DNA of 64,000 nucleotides, from NCBI RefSeq assembly GCF_964019385.1, contig NC_088653.1:11750173-11814172 (forward strand). Direction: 5' to 3'. Under the pieces are notes generated by a model. That model did not search any database, was not told the DNA's origin, and saw nothing but the letters and a program-made list of their open reading frames with translations. This document shows, piece after piece, positions 1-12,066 of this stretch. A program made the translations under genes and the position numbers. The stretch comes from Sycon ciliatum (lineage: Eukaryota; Porifera; Calcarea; Leucosolenida; Sycettidae). The first letter of the stretch is position 1. Each line of letters starts with the position of its first letter.

Positions 1-639
1 AGCGAGAGTTTGCCGATCGGCGTCGTCCTCGCTATAGCGATGAAAATACTAGTTACTGCGCACCTGGCAGATATCAGAACACGTCGGAGTGTCCAGGAGC
101 AAAGGAATCTTGGGTTTTCACTGGAATCTAGTTCCTCCAGCATCGTGTAGCCCACCGTCGGTGAATGGCGGTCCAGAAAGGTCGAACCTGGTCTTCTGCA
201 GCATCTCGCAGTCCTGTGAGGCACACTGAATACGCCTGTCATGTATTCTACAAATATAAATCACGAAGTAGTGGACTTTACAGTGATGAGTGTATCCTGT
301 ATGCTGCAAAAGACGCAGGAAATGTGACTGGTGTCTGTACACTCAGTGACTGGACGCCAACACCCCAGTCTTCTCCTGCATGATCTGTTTGACATTGACA
401 TTATGCAGTAGGTCGGCATCATGACCTGGTTTGGCAGCTATCGGCGTAATAGTATCTGCCTGGTTGGATGTAGCAGGTTGGTGTTTGCTCGTCGTCCAGT
501 CCGGAATTTTCTTGTAACTCACGGTGGAGTACGCGCAGGGTTTGTGATCATCCCTGTTCACTTCAATATTATCAAACACAACGTTCCCTTTGTCACTCAT
601 CTTATCCTGAGTACTGAATTTGCTGACAATATTGCACCA

Positions 640-1135
640 CACTTGTCACAACCTACCACCACTGCTGGCGGTGGCGACTGGTTCGTCAATGGCGGTGACC
701 AGGCTGACTGACTAGCTTCGAGACAGCGGCCTCGTTGTCAACCCCGCGGCAGCCTTAAGGTTGATTTTATCGATCCAGCCTCAGCGCCATGTTGACGATG
801 CCCTAGTGACTGTGTGTCATGGATTGCCTTGCCATCAGCGGTCATTGCCGTCCACCTTGGTGCAGCCCTCAACAACTGGCTCAGCCCATGGGAGTCTCAA
901 GTGGACAAAGTTGTTGCCAAAGTAGCTCAGAAGATTGGTGCATCGTGGTGTAGGTGAGCACATAACTAGGACTTCCCAGCGCCTATTTGTCCAGGCTGCG
1001 ATACTATGTGACATGCTGTACTGCACATTCTTTTCAGCACTGCAAGGCCGGCAGCTGGACCGACTGCAGGGGCCGCGCACATGCAGGCCGCCTATTGCCA
1101 GTGCAGCATTCTGGAACGTCCCTTCCTTCTGAGAT
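640..1135 (+). pseudogene. LINE reverse transcriptase C-terminal relic
   Basis: Translation in shifting plus-strand frames gives the thumb/connector signature of APE-type LINEs. A WESQVDKVVAKVAQKIGASW-like stretch at about 890-945 is followed by a frame containing LFVQAAILCDMLYC and GRQLDRLQ (about 985-1065), then an AFWN-like terminal motif. These match in order the segment VAKKIGALWRARRSL...VYVKAVIMPDLLYG...GQLKRLQ of the LINE at 36306-38740. Stops and frame changes show it is dead. It is carried inside the composite element and is present again in copy B. Confidence 0.5.
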
Positions 1136-1314
1136 CCGTGGAATAATACCTTTCTTTGCTTCAAAGCAAGTTGCTTACCTTTCTGTTGTGCTCCCAGTGT
1201 CCTTACAACAATAACCTACAGCAATGTTTTATTTTCCTTTCCATTCCCCAACCAATGAATACTACGATGTCGATTCTATTTCTGAATACTTTATTGTGTG
1301 CCCGCGCACGCACG

Positions 1315-1610
1315 TGTTTGTGTGTGTGTGTGTATACCTCACTCTCCACTCGAAGTTCTGTTCCCCATCACTGGAACACTGCCTGTTCTTTCAGGACCTG
1401 CCATCATCTGCGGATGGGCATTCAATGATTGTATTGTGTGTGTGTTTCATTCAGAATCAGATCCGCTACCGTTGCTATAAGAGAAAATCTGTGGGTTCAC
1501 ATCCAGTGCATTTGTAGATTTGCGTGCTTTTCTTGCCACGGGCGCATACATGGGACATTGTGTGTGCGTGTGTGTGTGTGTGTGTGTGCGTCTGTGTGTA
1601 TGGGGATATT
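1315..1610. repeat. TG-rich microsatellite tracts
   Basis: Short (TG)n runs occur near 1318-1333, 1436-1445 and 1560-1595. The same tracts in copy B (about 19630-19655 and 19755-19770) differ in length. Cys/Val-rich open frames across them are by-products of the repeat. Confidence 0.8.
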
Positions 1611-3385
1611 GTCTGTATCGGCTTTTGGTACTAATGTTCAGGCCTGTGCTTGCATGTGTGAACATGACATTGTTCGGTTCTGTGCATGCTATTGCTATGT
1701 TGTATATTATTGTATGTATGTGTGCATTTCCACGAACAGTGTAGATGAGCGTGGAGAGTGCATTGATCCCTCATCAGCCACTTCCCCTTGCGCTTACGAG
1801 AGTTTTTTCTGCGTACCTCTCATTTTTATTTGTTTCTCTCTGATACTGTATTGATGCCGGTACCTGTACCTCGATGTGTTCCTCTATATTATTCTGCAGT
1901 CACCTTTAACCTTCGGTCAAGTTAACGTTTATTGTGCTCTATTTATCGTGCGAATCAAAATAAACAATAATAACACAAGTCGTGCTAGAGTGACGACATG
2001 TGCGTGTAGTAGGGTTGATGCGATGGGACATTATAATTAGGTGGAACAGAACACAAATTGGGCAGATTGATTGGGCATCATTGATTGTGCTCAGTCCGAA
2101 CAGTGAACATAATATTTATCTCCAGTGACAGACTGTAGCGGCTAGCCTCCAATAGGTAGCTGGCACTAGTCGCTACTGCTTGTTTGACAGGTGCCGCCAG
2201 AACCCCTGTTGTGTCATGCTATAGATGCACATGCCCTATTCTGGGGCATACTGAGGTACTTTGATTTTGTTGACTGCATGTAGACAGCATCCAATAGTAG
2301 TACTCGTAGACCTTGGCTCTTTGTAGGTCAACCACCATCGCATGGATCGATCGGTGACTATGCACTTGGAGGTTGGAATAGCCCGCGCTGAACAGATCTT
2401 GCCATGGCCCAGGGAGTGAACTCGCTTACTCGACTATCCCGGTTTTAGTTAACCAGCATGAGTGGTGCAATTTGTCCATACCATGTTGCGAGCTCACAGT
2501 TGTTTGGGCAGGTTTTGAGCTGCACCACGAAACAAAGCGAAATAACGGCGTGACTGTCGAGCAAGGAAGCGGCGAGACGGCACTTCCAGGACGAGACAGG
2601 CAGTAGAGATGTGTTCACAGCACGAGCAACCTCTCAAACCCTGCCGGTACTCCACAGTTACAAGAAAATGTCGGACTGGACTACGCGCCAATGCAAACCT
2701 GCTACATCTACCCAGGCAGATAGCTGCCAACCCAGGCCAATGTCGACCCACTGCATACCGGTATGTCAATGTCAAACAGATCCTGCAGGAGAAGACTGAG
2801 ATGATATTGGCGTCCAGTGTACGGACACCAGTCACATTTCCTGTGTCTTTTGCAGCATACAGGATAGACTCATCACTGTAAAGTCCACTACTTCGTGATT
2901 TTTATTTGTAGAATACATGACAGGCGTATTCAGTGTGCCTCGCAGGACTGCGAGATGCTGCAGAAGACCAGGTTCGACCTTTCTGGACCGCCATTCACCA
3001 ACGGTGGGCTACACGATGCTGGATGAACTAGATTCCAGTGAAAACCCAAGATTCCTTTGCTCCTGGACGCTCCGACGTGTTGTGATATCTGCCAGGTGCG
3101 CAGTAACTAGTATTTTCATCGCTATAGCGAGGACGACGCCGATCGGCAAACTCTCGCTCACAGCCATCACCAGCCTCTCAAAACCATCACTTGGTATCCC
3201 CCAGAGGTATAGGAGAAAGCCAAAACAGCTCTCAACAAACAAAAGCTAAGGACGATGGAAAGAGAGCATGTCAAAAAGAAGACGAACAGTATGAAGTTCA
3301 AATGGTTTTGAACACTCGTACCACCAACTATACCACTTTCAATAAATCGTGACGCCATTTTGTTTTAACACGCATACGGTCCATT

Positions 3386-3930
3386 CCTGGCCGAGACTGG
3401 CAACTTTCTGTCTGGCAAGAAGAAAAATAATGAACAGCACTCTGCGCCAGCACGCTTTTCCAGCGGCCGCGGTGCCCTCGCACCCATCGGTGACCACGTG
3501 CAAAAATCTACAAAGAACATTATTTCTCGTTTATTTCGCTGCGTTCAGCCAACGAGAAATGAACACTGAAGATAATAGTAAACTTTTTCTGGTCTGCCTT
3601 TTCCTCTCCAGAGCCATCTTCTATGAAGGTAACCGTGGTGCTGCCAAGTCACCAAGTCGCGATCGTTATCAGCAGCCCTGAAGTGGAAAAATCGATTTTC
3701 CAACGATCTGGTTGGACATCAGCCACTAAAGTACTTCTGATTTGCCTGTAGTGACAACAGCAGCCTTCCTTGGACACCTTGCAAAGACAGGAAAAGCCAC
3801 TGCATGTTCAGAGTGAACTATTTTATAGTATATTTAATGTGAGACGGGCTGTTTACGCCCAAGATGAAGATAGTTTTTTCCGTTTCTATACCTTCCTAAT
3901 AAAATACATTGTTACAGAGCTTTCGGTCAT
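3386..3930. other. No recognisable feature
   Basis: Unique sequence right of composite copy A. Open frames on both strands are short, and none matches a family I recognise. Confidence 0.5.
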
Positions 3931-5230
3931 ACTCCGCTGTACTACATCCTCAACCCGCCACCACCATGCGCTCTTGGCCGAACTAATGCACGAAGCATAC
4001 ACACACCAGCACAGCAAGGACACTTCCGTTGACAGATATTGTTACCGCCTCTAGACAGCTGTTTCGTTTCTTCGAGCTCATCGTTAGAGGAGGATAGTAG
4101 CTGGATACTAATGATGATATAATATAAGATGATAGACGGTTTATGGTCCGATATTGATGATTGGAGATCTAAGAAAGCAATGACAGTGATTGCGAAATGG
4201 ATAATATTATCATGATTATATGCCAGTCTGGTAATGCGTTGTATTGGTGGACAGTATATTGAAATCATCACTGCATTCGATGCAAATATTGCTATACCTT
4301 CAGTATTGGAAAAAAGATTAAGAGAACCTGGTTGATTTGGTTGCATCTGCGACTGGCTACTGGGTGTTGTGATCAGCAATGTTACCATGGGAGAAAATAA
4401 GAGCGCAAGGATCTGTTGGGTCTTGTTGTGCCGTGCCGGTGCGAGAACCCTAAGTGCATGGCAAAATAGAACTGTTTCATCCACAATGCAGAATGTCTTG
4501 CGGTACATGGCATTGATGACTGAACATCTCGCCAGCTCGCCCAAACGGAGGAACAAGACATCTTTCCAGCTCAGCTAGCCATATACCGTGAAACGGATGA
4601 TTAACTTGTGCCACGCATGCCAGCTTCTGTTCCATTCGGCCCAGGCTTAGACACATCAATGCCAATAGCAGCTGATCCTCCATTACATGCTCATTGGCGA
4701 TTTACGGCCACCTCCAACTGCATTCGCCGTCCCTCAGCTTCCGTCTTCGCAGATCTGGCGCGGCGCAGTACATTTTCTCAGCTTCCGTCTTCGCAGATCT
4801 GGCGCGGCGCAGTACATTTTCTCGGCTAGGCTCAAAGAAGTCCCACAGAGCGGTCCAAACACCTGAAGGCAAACCAGTCAGAAACTGGAGCGGCTCAGAG
4901 TCTTTCTTTATGTTATTGTACGTAAGCTGTTTTTCGGCTTTCTTCACCCCAGTCCTCACATCGTCCAACTGCTCCACGAGACTGTACACGAGCTCTACTT
5001 GCTGCCAGCTCCTGATGCAGATGCTGCACTTCCATTACAGGACCAAACTGCACTAAGCCAGGTTCCTTTCCAACTCAAAGTACCGTTGCCTCTCAGCAAA
5101 ATACTGGTTTGGGAGCATGGGGAGCTCGTGATGCAGACGCTGCACTTCCATGACCGAACTGCACTAGGCTCAGCAAATACTGTTTTGCGAGCATGGGGAG
5201 CAGGGCGTCCAGACTCCACTCTCTTGCGAA
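3930..5230 (-). pseudogene. Decayed DDE_Tnp_4 (Harbinger/ISL2EU-like) transposase
   Basis: On the minus strand, 4989 to about 4702 encodes a coiled-coil-like N-terminal helix followed by LQFLTGLPSGVWTALWDFF, resembling the F-TGLP-F-alF-f segment that opens the DDE_Tnp_4 domain in metazoan transposases. Further on, around 4450-4556, alternate frames give a helix-turn-helix-like LGELARCSVINAMYR and CIVDETVLF, which resembles the catalytic IIDCTE block. Several frameshifts and stops separate the pieces. The upstream part, 5000-5200, carries two diverged copies of a heptad-like MEVQxLHxEL stretch. The family call is by pattern only. Confidence 0.42.
4734..4822. repeat. 44-bp tandem duplication
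   Basis: A 44-bp unit beginning CAGCTTCCGTCTTCGCAGAT at 4735 is repeated at 4779 with essentially no change. It lies in the transposase relic, and 44 is not divisible by 3, so it shifts the frame. Confidence 0.85.
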
Positions 5231-5239
5231 AAGCAAACC

Positions 5240-6880
5240 TGGTACCGTAGGACAGCTGTTTGGGTTCCTGGACTCATCCTGCCCTTGTAGAGCTGGGCAA
5301 AACGATTTCGATTTCGGGATCGAAATGATCGCTGCAACTCAAATATTCAGAGTGACCCTAAAACTACGTCCTAAGTCCTTCGTCACGGGGCATAGCCTGG
5401 ATCCGCTTGCTCCAGGCCGCTGTGGCTCCACACGAGGAAAGGAGTGAAATGACTTGTTTGCTTCGTCCTCCTGTTCTGACAGTGAGGAACGCAGCAATGA
5501 TCCTGAGAAGGCATCCTGAAGTCGTAAAAAGGAAGACGTCTAAACAAAAACAAAACAGCTCAAATCAAAAGTCCTTGTGACATTTTTTGTAGACAGGCTT
5601 GCACTGCATTTAGATTTCGCGTGCTCTGCACTTCGCATGCGAGAAGTCGCGCACAGCCGAGGTGAGGTTGGTCGCGTGTGTGCAGCATGCATGATCCCAC
5701 GCGACTGCGGAGTTGCCCCCTTGCTCGAACCCAGAAGCGTTCGATACAGTCTGGCATCGATGCCTACTTGCTAAGCTTGAGTCCATTTTTCTAGTACTAG
5801 TCCGTGAGCCAAATCTCAGAATCGGCTGTTTTAGCATCGACCGTTGCACCCAGAGAGGGACAAATCGTCCTTCAGCACACCGCTTCAGGATGGTATCCTG
5901 AAGCGATTTCCACTTGTTGGACAATTCGAAACTGATCCAGGGAGGTCACAGAAGACGCCAAACATCCAACTTACTTTGCTCTCTGACAGCAGCGGCCATT
6001 TTCGCCTTCTTCACTTGATTTTTTGCGCTTGTTCACGGATTCTCATTTTTTGAAGCCATGAGCAGATTCCACGAGTGCACATAACGCGGAAACCAGTGCA
6101 CAAAACTAGATTTGAATTTTTTTTACCGCTGAGAATTATCAATCCGGATCATGCATGCAAACTGCAGCAAAGTTACAATGCATTCGTTCAGAACTAAACT
6201 GACTTCAAAGAATGTCCTAAATACCTCTCGAGATATTTGTTCACCACTTCCTAGGCGTAGAAGACTGTAGTGAGTAACCTTCTGGAGCGAATGGCGGACT
6301 CTGCCCCGAGCATGAACTTCTTTTCATCCTGTTCAAGGTCAAATATTACTCAGTTTGCGTTGAAGAATAACAATTACATTCGTGAATGGCTGAACTGAGA
6401 ATACCCTAATGATTTCTCTTGGATTTCGTATCCCAAGTTCCTCTACTTGGCTGGATAAATCGCCTCTTGACTTCATCATACTGGAATTGGACTTGTAGAT
6501 AATAGCGAGCAATGAATTGGTGAGTGAAGTATATTTATAATAACCACTCCATTACTGAATACATGTACGTAGAATACTCCAGTATAGAATGATATGAACA
6601 CTGAAGCTAATGTGACATTACGGTAGTACAATAGGAAGTACGTCACCACTGTTGTAAATGCACGCGCTGATCCTATCCAACCTGACAGCCAATGCAAGAG
6701 GTTGGAATTGGCTATTGATTGCCTAACACACTCATACAGTACCAAAAACTATCTGTCATTGCTCATTTTCCACTCAACATAACACAGTTGGAAATCGCCA
6801 GCTAGGTGCACATCTTGGCACATAATGTGTGCTATCGCAGTCCACCGCAGTACACAGTAATACACAGATAACTACCGATA
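5240..6880. other. No recognisable gene
   Basis: About 1.6 kb with only short open frames on either strand, no detected similarity to other parts of the window and no clear repeats. It could hold host intergenic or intronic sequence. Confidence 0.45.
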
Positions 6881-6899
6881 TAAGATGATGCCACATACA

Positions 6900-6937
6900 C
6901 GCATACGCGTGCACCCACACCCACACGCGTGCGCATG

Positions 6938-6999
<62 letters not shown>

Positions 7000-7245
7000 A
7001 AGCAGCTGCCGAATCCGACTATGCAGTCTCCCAGACACGCGTGCACGGGCACACACACGAACCAGCTGCCGAATCCAACTATACATTCTCTCAGGCATGC
7101 GTGCACATCCACACACGCGCGCGCGTGTGCGCACATACACATGAACCAGCTGCCGAATCCGTTTATGCAGTCTCCCAGGCACGCGCGCACACACACACAC
7201 ACATGGACCAGCTGCCGAATCCGACTATGCAGTCTCCCAGGCACG
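6900..7245. repeat. (CA)n microsatellite and interspersed minisatellite
   Basis: A CA-dinucleotide tract at about 6940-6998 is followed by four diverged copies of a motif containing CAGCTGCCGAATCC and GCAGTCTCCCAGGCACGC, spaced by further CA and CG-CA runs. The overlapping long open frames on both strands are produced by the repeat. Confidence 0.85.
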
Positions 7246-9060
7246 CAACCCCAATGGCAATGGGAGAAGAACAGACTCCAGGAGGACGCCGGATCAGGAG
7301 GAGGACCCACCTCAGTGAGTGCAAAATGACCGATGCCCGTTGTCTGTTGTGGTCCTGCTGCCGTCAGTTATAAATTGATCTCTCTTCACAAGACGGACAG
7401 CGACCGAACGAAGGAAAAGCAGATGTCCCTGATGCCTGCCTGATCACCGAGGCAGAGTCCAGTAGCGGATGGGAGTGAAGGCAATCTAGGGATGCACGTG
7501 TGGTCGGCCAAAGCTCCTCTGCTGCGAAACCAGCAACAGCATGTCCCGCGGCCGGAACACACTTCCTGTCTTGTCCTGAACATTGCCGTTTCCGGTTACA
7601 TGTCCCCTCGTGTGAGGGGCCGACAGACATGGAGAGTTTGGCTGAGGCGCTGCTCGCATCAACGTCCTAGCGAGATCTAGACTTTTCTTGAATCCATTTG
7701 TTGCAGTTGTGCAGCTGGAACCCTCGGGTTGACTTGCAACATGATCGCTTTGGCTGCAGTGAGCTAAAACCCACCACTGACCTGAAACACGGATCACACT
7801 GACCACAGTGATTGTGGCAACACCGTGCCCCGACACCCACCATCCGGCCCGCAGTTGTAGCCTGGGGTGGTCTCACCAACAAAGGAAAGCGCCTAGCACG
7901 CACACACATGCACCCGCGCGCGCACACACAAACATGCACGCGCGCGCGCGCACACACACACATGTACGCACGAGCACACACACATGCACGCACGCGCGCA
8001 CACGCACGCGCACACACAGAAACGTGCACGCACACACGCATGCACACACTGGCACACATACACAGACAATGGTATAGTATGTTCCTCGTCAAGCAGCCAG
8101 GTGCTCTGGCTTGGACCTCCAGCAGCGCTGGTTTCGCCCTTGCTACTTGTCGTCTTGCCCTCTCCAGTGCTGCCTGCAACAAAACATTCCCTTCCGTAAA
8201 CTCTGGGTGGACCAGTTCTCGGTGTTGTGTTGACACCGTGCTCTGCTTTCATGGCATTCGTTGTTCGTATCAGCCACTAAGCTCCTGGTAGGTAGCCCCT
8301 TGTTGGCCTTAGGATGTGGCTCTGGGTTCACTACTACATGCACATCACTGTCAGTAAGTATAGATAAAGCAAAATCAGAGGCACTGGTCTTCTCCAGTGT
8401 TGCAAATGCTCAGGATCACATGCGTGCAATTGGTGTAGCACTTTCCATGATACCAGCCACACCATTTGCTCTTCCCTGAGCCCTTGTGCTGGCAAAGAAA
8501 ATCCCAGACATGGTCGTCCTTCTCTCGAACAGCGCTGACGATGCGACGCCAACTTGTAGTCTCGATATTACTCGCTGCAGGCTTCTCGTTTCCACTAAAT
8601 TGGGTGCTGTCACACAGACATAAATTCCAGCAATATTACTCCGCTGGGCTGTCATTTGCCACTTCGTTGCCGTCAGCTGCCCCATCTGGCACCTCGCTGC
8701 CACTAGAAACGTCTTCCTCCTCTTCCATTGTTGTCAAACAACATCAATGTACACGAAAGGAATAAACTTCAATAAAGTGATCACAAAACCCCAAATCCAT
8801 ATTGTCGTCAACGTCGTTATCTTCTAAAAAATAAATTATTTTTCCTCATTCCACCCGAAATCGTACTTTTGTGCTTACTCGTCCGATGCACACCTCACCA
8901 CTCGCGTAAAAATATTTGTTCTCACGGTGGAATTTGGTCGAGAAAAGAAGCCCTCCCGAAGGTCTCTGGATCGGTTCTGGAACGTCCAACAAGCGAAAAC
9001 GTATCCTTTGTGATGTCCTTGACCAACACTGTAAGCGGCGACTTGTCCCTCCGAGAGTGC
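7246..9060. other. Unrecognised segment with CA/CG microsatellite at 7898-8065
   Basis: A purine-pyrimidine alternating (CA/CG)n tract spans roughly 7898-8065. The flanks have open frames of up to ~190 codons on the minus strand, but the longest runs through the microsatellite. A short minus-strand stretch near 8130-8236 reads like ordinary protein and may be an exon fragment; I recognise no family. Confidence 0.4.
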
Positions 9061-9064
9061 AACG

Positions 9065-9248
9065 GCACTTGTGATTTTGAGTTTTGGCTCACGGACTATA
9101 CGTGGTACAGCTCTGCAGTGGCTGTCGTCATATTTGTCGTCCCGTCATCAAACTGTCCGTGTCTCTGCTTCCTTGTCCGATCCTTTAGTAGGCTTTACCT
9201 GTAGTGTCTGGTGTTCCACAGGGGTCCATACTGGGTCCACTCCTTTTC
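9065..9248 (+). pseudogene. LINE reverse transcriptase relic, part 1
   Basis: Plus-strand frames encode IRGTALQWLSSYLSSRHQTV followed, after one frame change, by VSGVPQGSILGPLLFL. This is the conserved finger/palm segment and the GVPQGS-LGP-LF motif of jockey/CR1-like LINEs. The reading is cut at 9249 by a TTAA-type element and resumes at 10118 with the expected next residues (Y-V-N-N-L-P). Confidence 0.7.
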
Positions 9249-9252
9249 TTAA

Positions 9253-10113
9253 AGGGGAAGTTAAGGCAAAAATTAAAATTTCACCAGTTGTAGTCTTCGG
9301 GGTGCTGAGTCGAATGGTTGTGGTCCGAGGAAGCTGAGACGCTCCCTTCCTACTTGAATCCCAATCGAACTCGCACACTTCCACCGAAACTGGGTGACTG
9401 CGCCCTACTAGATGGGGATTTGTATGCAAAATGTCACTAAAAGCGCCATTTCGTTCTTATAAAAGCACGGATGACCGCGATTGGCCCATATGTTGTAGTC
9501 TTTTGGACGCTGAGTCGACTGGTTTTGGTCCGAAAAGGCTGCGATGCGGCGTTCCTCCTTTATTCCCAATCGAACATGGTTGAAGAAGCGGTCACGTGCT
9601 CCTGCGTACTCCAGTCACCTGGTCACCGTGCCTGCAGGGTACAACTTACTAGCCTGTTTGCCTTTTTTTGGGTGCAGTCATGTCACTCGAGTTGAACTCG
9701 AGTTGAACCTTGGTGTGAAAGTTGTCACCTGCTGGCGTGGTGACCAGGTGATTTGGGCACCCAGGACCACGTGACCACTTCTTCAACCATGTTCGATTGG
9801 GAATAAAGGAGGAACGCTGCATCGCAGCCTTTTCGGACCAAAACCAGTCGACTCAGCGTCCAAAAGACTACAACATATGGGCCAATCGCGGTCATCTGTG
9901 CTTTTATAAGAACGAAATGGCGCTTTTAGTGACATTTTGCATACAAATCCCCATCTCGTAGGGCGCAGTCACCCAGTTTCGGTGGAAGTGCGCGAGTTCG
10001 ATTGGGATTCAAGTAGGAAGGGAGCGTCTCAGCTTCCTCGGACCAAGACCATTCGACTCAGCACCCGGAAGACCACAACTGGTGAAATTTTAATGTTTGC
10101 CTTAACTTCCCCT
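9253..10113. mobile_element. 861-bp palindromic TTAA-type (piggyBac-like) non-autonomous element, copy 1
   Basis: The ends are inverted: AGGGGAAGTTAAGGCAAAAA at the left and its complement at the right, with inverted similarity running over most of the length. Flanking TTAA occurs at 9249-9252 and 10114-10117. Removing the element and one TTAA restores the continuous LINE reading frame around it, so boundaries and target duplication are well supported. TTAA target duplication is characteristic of piggyBac elements. It has no transposase. A second copy of identical length lies at 50420-51280. Confidence 0.85.
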
Positions 10114-10117
10114 TTAA

Positions 10118-10950
10118 CTTATGTGAACAATCTGCCCTCTCTAGTTCCAGACGTCTCTAGTTCCAGACACTGCACTGTTGTGCTCTGACAGCTCGCCGTC
10201 CAACCTCGTTACCTCCATGCAGACCGGCATTAACTCCACCATGGCATGGGTGGAAGCTTGGAAGCTGAGGCCCAACATCGCGAAGACCGAAGCAATGTTC
10301 ATCAGCCCATCGCCGCCTACTCAGTCGTTGAACTTTCCAGGAGCCAATGCTAACGTTAAAATTGTTCATGAACACAAACACCTATTCGACAGCCATATGT
10401 CCTGGTCCCCACAGGTCCAGTCAGTATGCAAGCGAGCTAGCTCCTCCCTTGGCATGTTGCAACCTCACTGCCACCATTTAAATGACCATTGCCGAAAATT
10501 GTTCTTTACGTCGTATATTCTACCTATATTTGATTACTGTGACACAGCGTGGTGCGGTCTGTCTCAGGCCCTTGTTCAAACTCTGGAAATACACCAGCGT
10601 CTGCTTCTAAAAATCCTGTTTCGCAAAAATCAAACATTCTCCTCCCAATGTCTCTACAGTTTAGCTTCAGTATCTCCCCTCTTAGAGCGACACCAGCAAC
10701 ATCTTTGCATCCTTGTACACATGATCTTATTAGACCTGGCTCCCAAACACTTTGCTAAGTATAGCTGGTTTGTGTCCAGTGTCCACCAGATCAACACGTC
10801 ATTCCTTCTCATTACCCCGTGCCAATACCTCCCTGTTTCTGAAATCTCCTATCTTCTCTGCGTACACTCTCTGGTCTTCCCTGCCAACTAGCCTTAAAGC
10901 ATGCACAGACATTAAGGAGTTCAAGCTTCAGCTTCTTCGTCCTAAATAAT
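10118..10950 (+). pseudogene. LINE reverse transcriptase relic, part 2
   Basis: Continues the palm/thumb after the inserted element: a degenerate region near 10150-10200, then a frame from 10178 to 10891 containing MAWVEAWKLRPNIAKTEAMF and EHKHLFDSHMSWSPQVQ, equivalent to the N..KT..M and LG..D..L.W..H motifs. A frame change near 10750-10800 leads to the C-terminal signature WSSLPTSLKACTDIKEFKLQ. The usual F-x-D-D box is not readable. It is the same clade of LINE as the elements at 22.8 and 36.3 kb but clearly older. Confidence 0.7.
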
Positions 10951-11099
10951 CTCACTATTTTCGTCATGCCTCCCCTTGCAGTACTCTCTTTGTTTCTCTC
11001 CTTATTATTCAGTTCGCCGTGGTAGGCTACCACCCGACTTCTCATATATATTGGCAGTCTTCTGACGAGCCAGGAGATGTTGAATTAATAAATAAAAAA

Positions 11100-11500
11100 T
11101 AAATAAATAAAATTGATGTATAGTTGATGTTCGGTCATGTTGGAAGGAGAAGTGGAGCTACGAGAGTGATGACCTGATTATTCGCAGGGTGAGGGCGACA
11201 TCGGTTGGACGAGTATGATGGTTACGAAGACAGCTGAACATGATAATTTCCAAAGGTAACTCAAAGTAATTTGGCAATGAAATAATATTTTTTACTGAAG
11301 TACCAAAGAAATCAAGTAATGAACAGAAGAAGTAATGTTTTCTCTTTTCCATGTTTATCTCTAACATGCATGGACACCTTGGTATGGGATACTCATGTAT
11401 TTTGTTGTAATTATGGCCACTTGCAACTTGCAAGTACGGAAAAAGGCACAATTTTCCGAACTTTGAGGCTCCATAAGTACAACAAAGTGAATATATATCC
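11100..11500. repeat. Dispersed repeat, copy 1
   Basis: The stretch beginning TTGATGTATAGTTGATGTTC and running through ACATGCATGGACACCTTGG to CATAAGTACAACAAAGTGAA is found again at 26475-26789 plus 27065-27140, where a SINE splits it. An AAATAAATAAATAAA stretch precedes it. No coding capacity was recognised. Confidence 0.75.
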
Positions 11501-11504
11501 CCGG

Positions 11505-11605
11505 GTGCCAAAGCATAACGTTAATAATGAGGATTTTACGAGCATAATGGGAGAATCCATGAAAGCATAATTCCATGATTTCGCGAGCATAATCCGCCGG
11601 AGCCT
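11505..11605. repeat. AGCATAAT-motif block, copy 1
   Basis: Four spaced AGCATAA(T) words with connecting text such as GAATCCATGAAAGCATAATT. The same block appears at 29107-29190, and a looser version at 26025-26110 near the 5' end of a LINE. Confidence 0.6.
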
Positions 11606-11689
11606 AATCAACGAGCTCGAGACGAAATCAAATTTGCAATTATTTTACAGAATTCTGTTCTGTGGTAAATCTGTACACCAGCTCAGCTG

Positions 11690-11754
11690 TTGACCTTTGG
11701 CGATCACCTACGCTCCGTAGCCACCCGTGCACGCCAACGGCTTGGGGTCCTAAA
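11690..11754 (+). pseudogene. LINE reverse transcriptase relic, upstream piece of a split copy
   Basis: Encodes HLRSVATRARQRLGVLK in the plus strand, the connector of LINE reverse transcriptases just upstream of the segment that resumes at 14747. Its last 16 bp, GGCTTGGGGTCCTAAA (11739-11754), are duplicated at 14747-14762, marking the insertion that split it. Confidence 0.7.
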
Positions 11755-12020
11755 AAATTTTTTTTTAATGCAACCCAATTATTGTGGAAAGGTCACAACA
11801 AGAGACAAGATCAAAAGGAAAGCTTTACAATAATAATAATACGAAGTAGTGGTTGCGACTTCGGCGATGATTTGTAAGAAAGGTTTGCTCCCCACACCGG
11901 AGCTCGCGCTATTCCGCCGACTTTACTTGACACTTGACTGACTCACGACTGCCATCCAGAGCACACGAGAAGTCCATCGAACCTTCGACTCGGCAAACCT
12001 GCAAGAAAGCACCACTCCCT

Positions 12021-12066
12021 GCTCAATACACAGTGTTTCGGGGAATTCACCCCTCATCAGTTGAGC
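12021..12066 (-). ncRNA. Type I hammerhead ribozyme, H477 unit 1
   Basis: On the minus strand, in order: stem I strand GCUCAA, invariant CUGAUGA, stem II GGGG-loop-CCCC, invariant GAA followed by the A of the A15.1-U16.1 pair, stem III of three pairs with loop CUG, cleavage site GUA, and stem I strand UUGAGC (6 perfect pairs). All conserved core nucleotides are present. Predicted cleavage follows the A before UUGAGC, between 12027 and 12026. Confidence 0.9.

Larger units (their letters stand above)
1..3385. mobile_element. Long-inverted-repeat composite element, copy A (left end outside window)
   Basis: The first ~600 bp and the stretch from about 2500 to 3250 are inverted relative to each other, and the whole segment is repeated in direct orientation at about 18315-21692 with small indels only. 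The two copies stay alike through CGCATACGGTCCATT and then diverge at 3386 and 21693, which fixes the right end. The inside holds a LINE reverse-transcriptase relic and TG-rich microsatellites; I see no transposase. It reads as a non-autonomous foldback-type element or a segmental duplication bounded by long inverted repeats. The element class is not determined. Confidence 0.6.

Noticed and set aside
1429..1854. 141-codon Cys-rich frame resembling a small secreted protein
   Set aside because: It crosses TG microsatellites, and its counterpart in copy B differs by repeat-length changes that shift the frame.
6774..7373. Long Cys/Val- or His/Thr-rich open frames on both strands
   Set aside because: Produced by (CA)n microsatellite translation.
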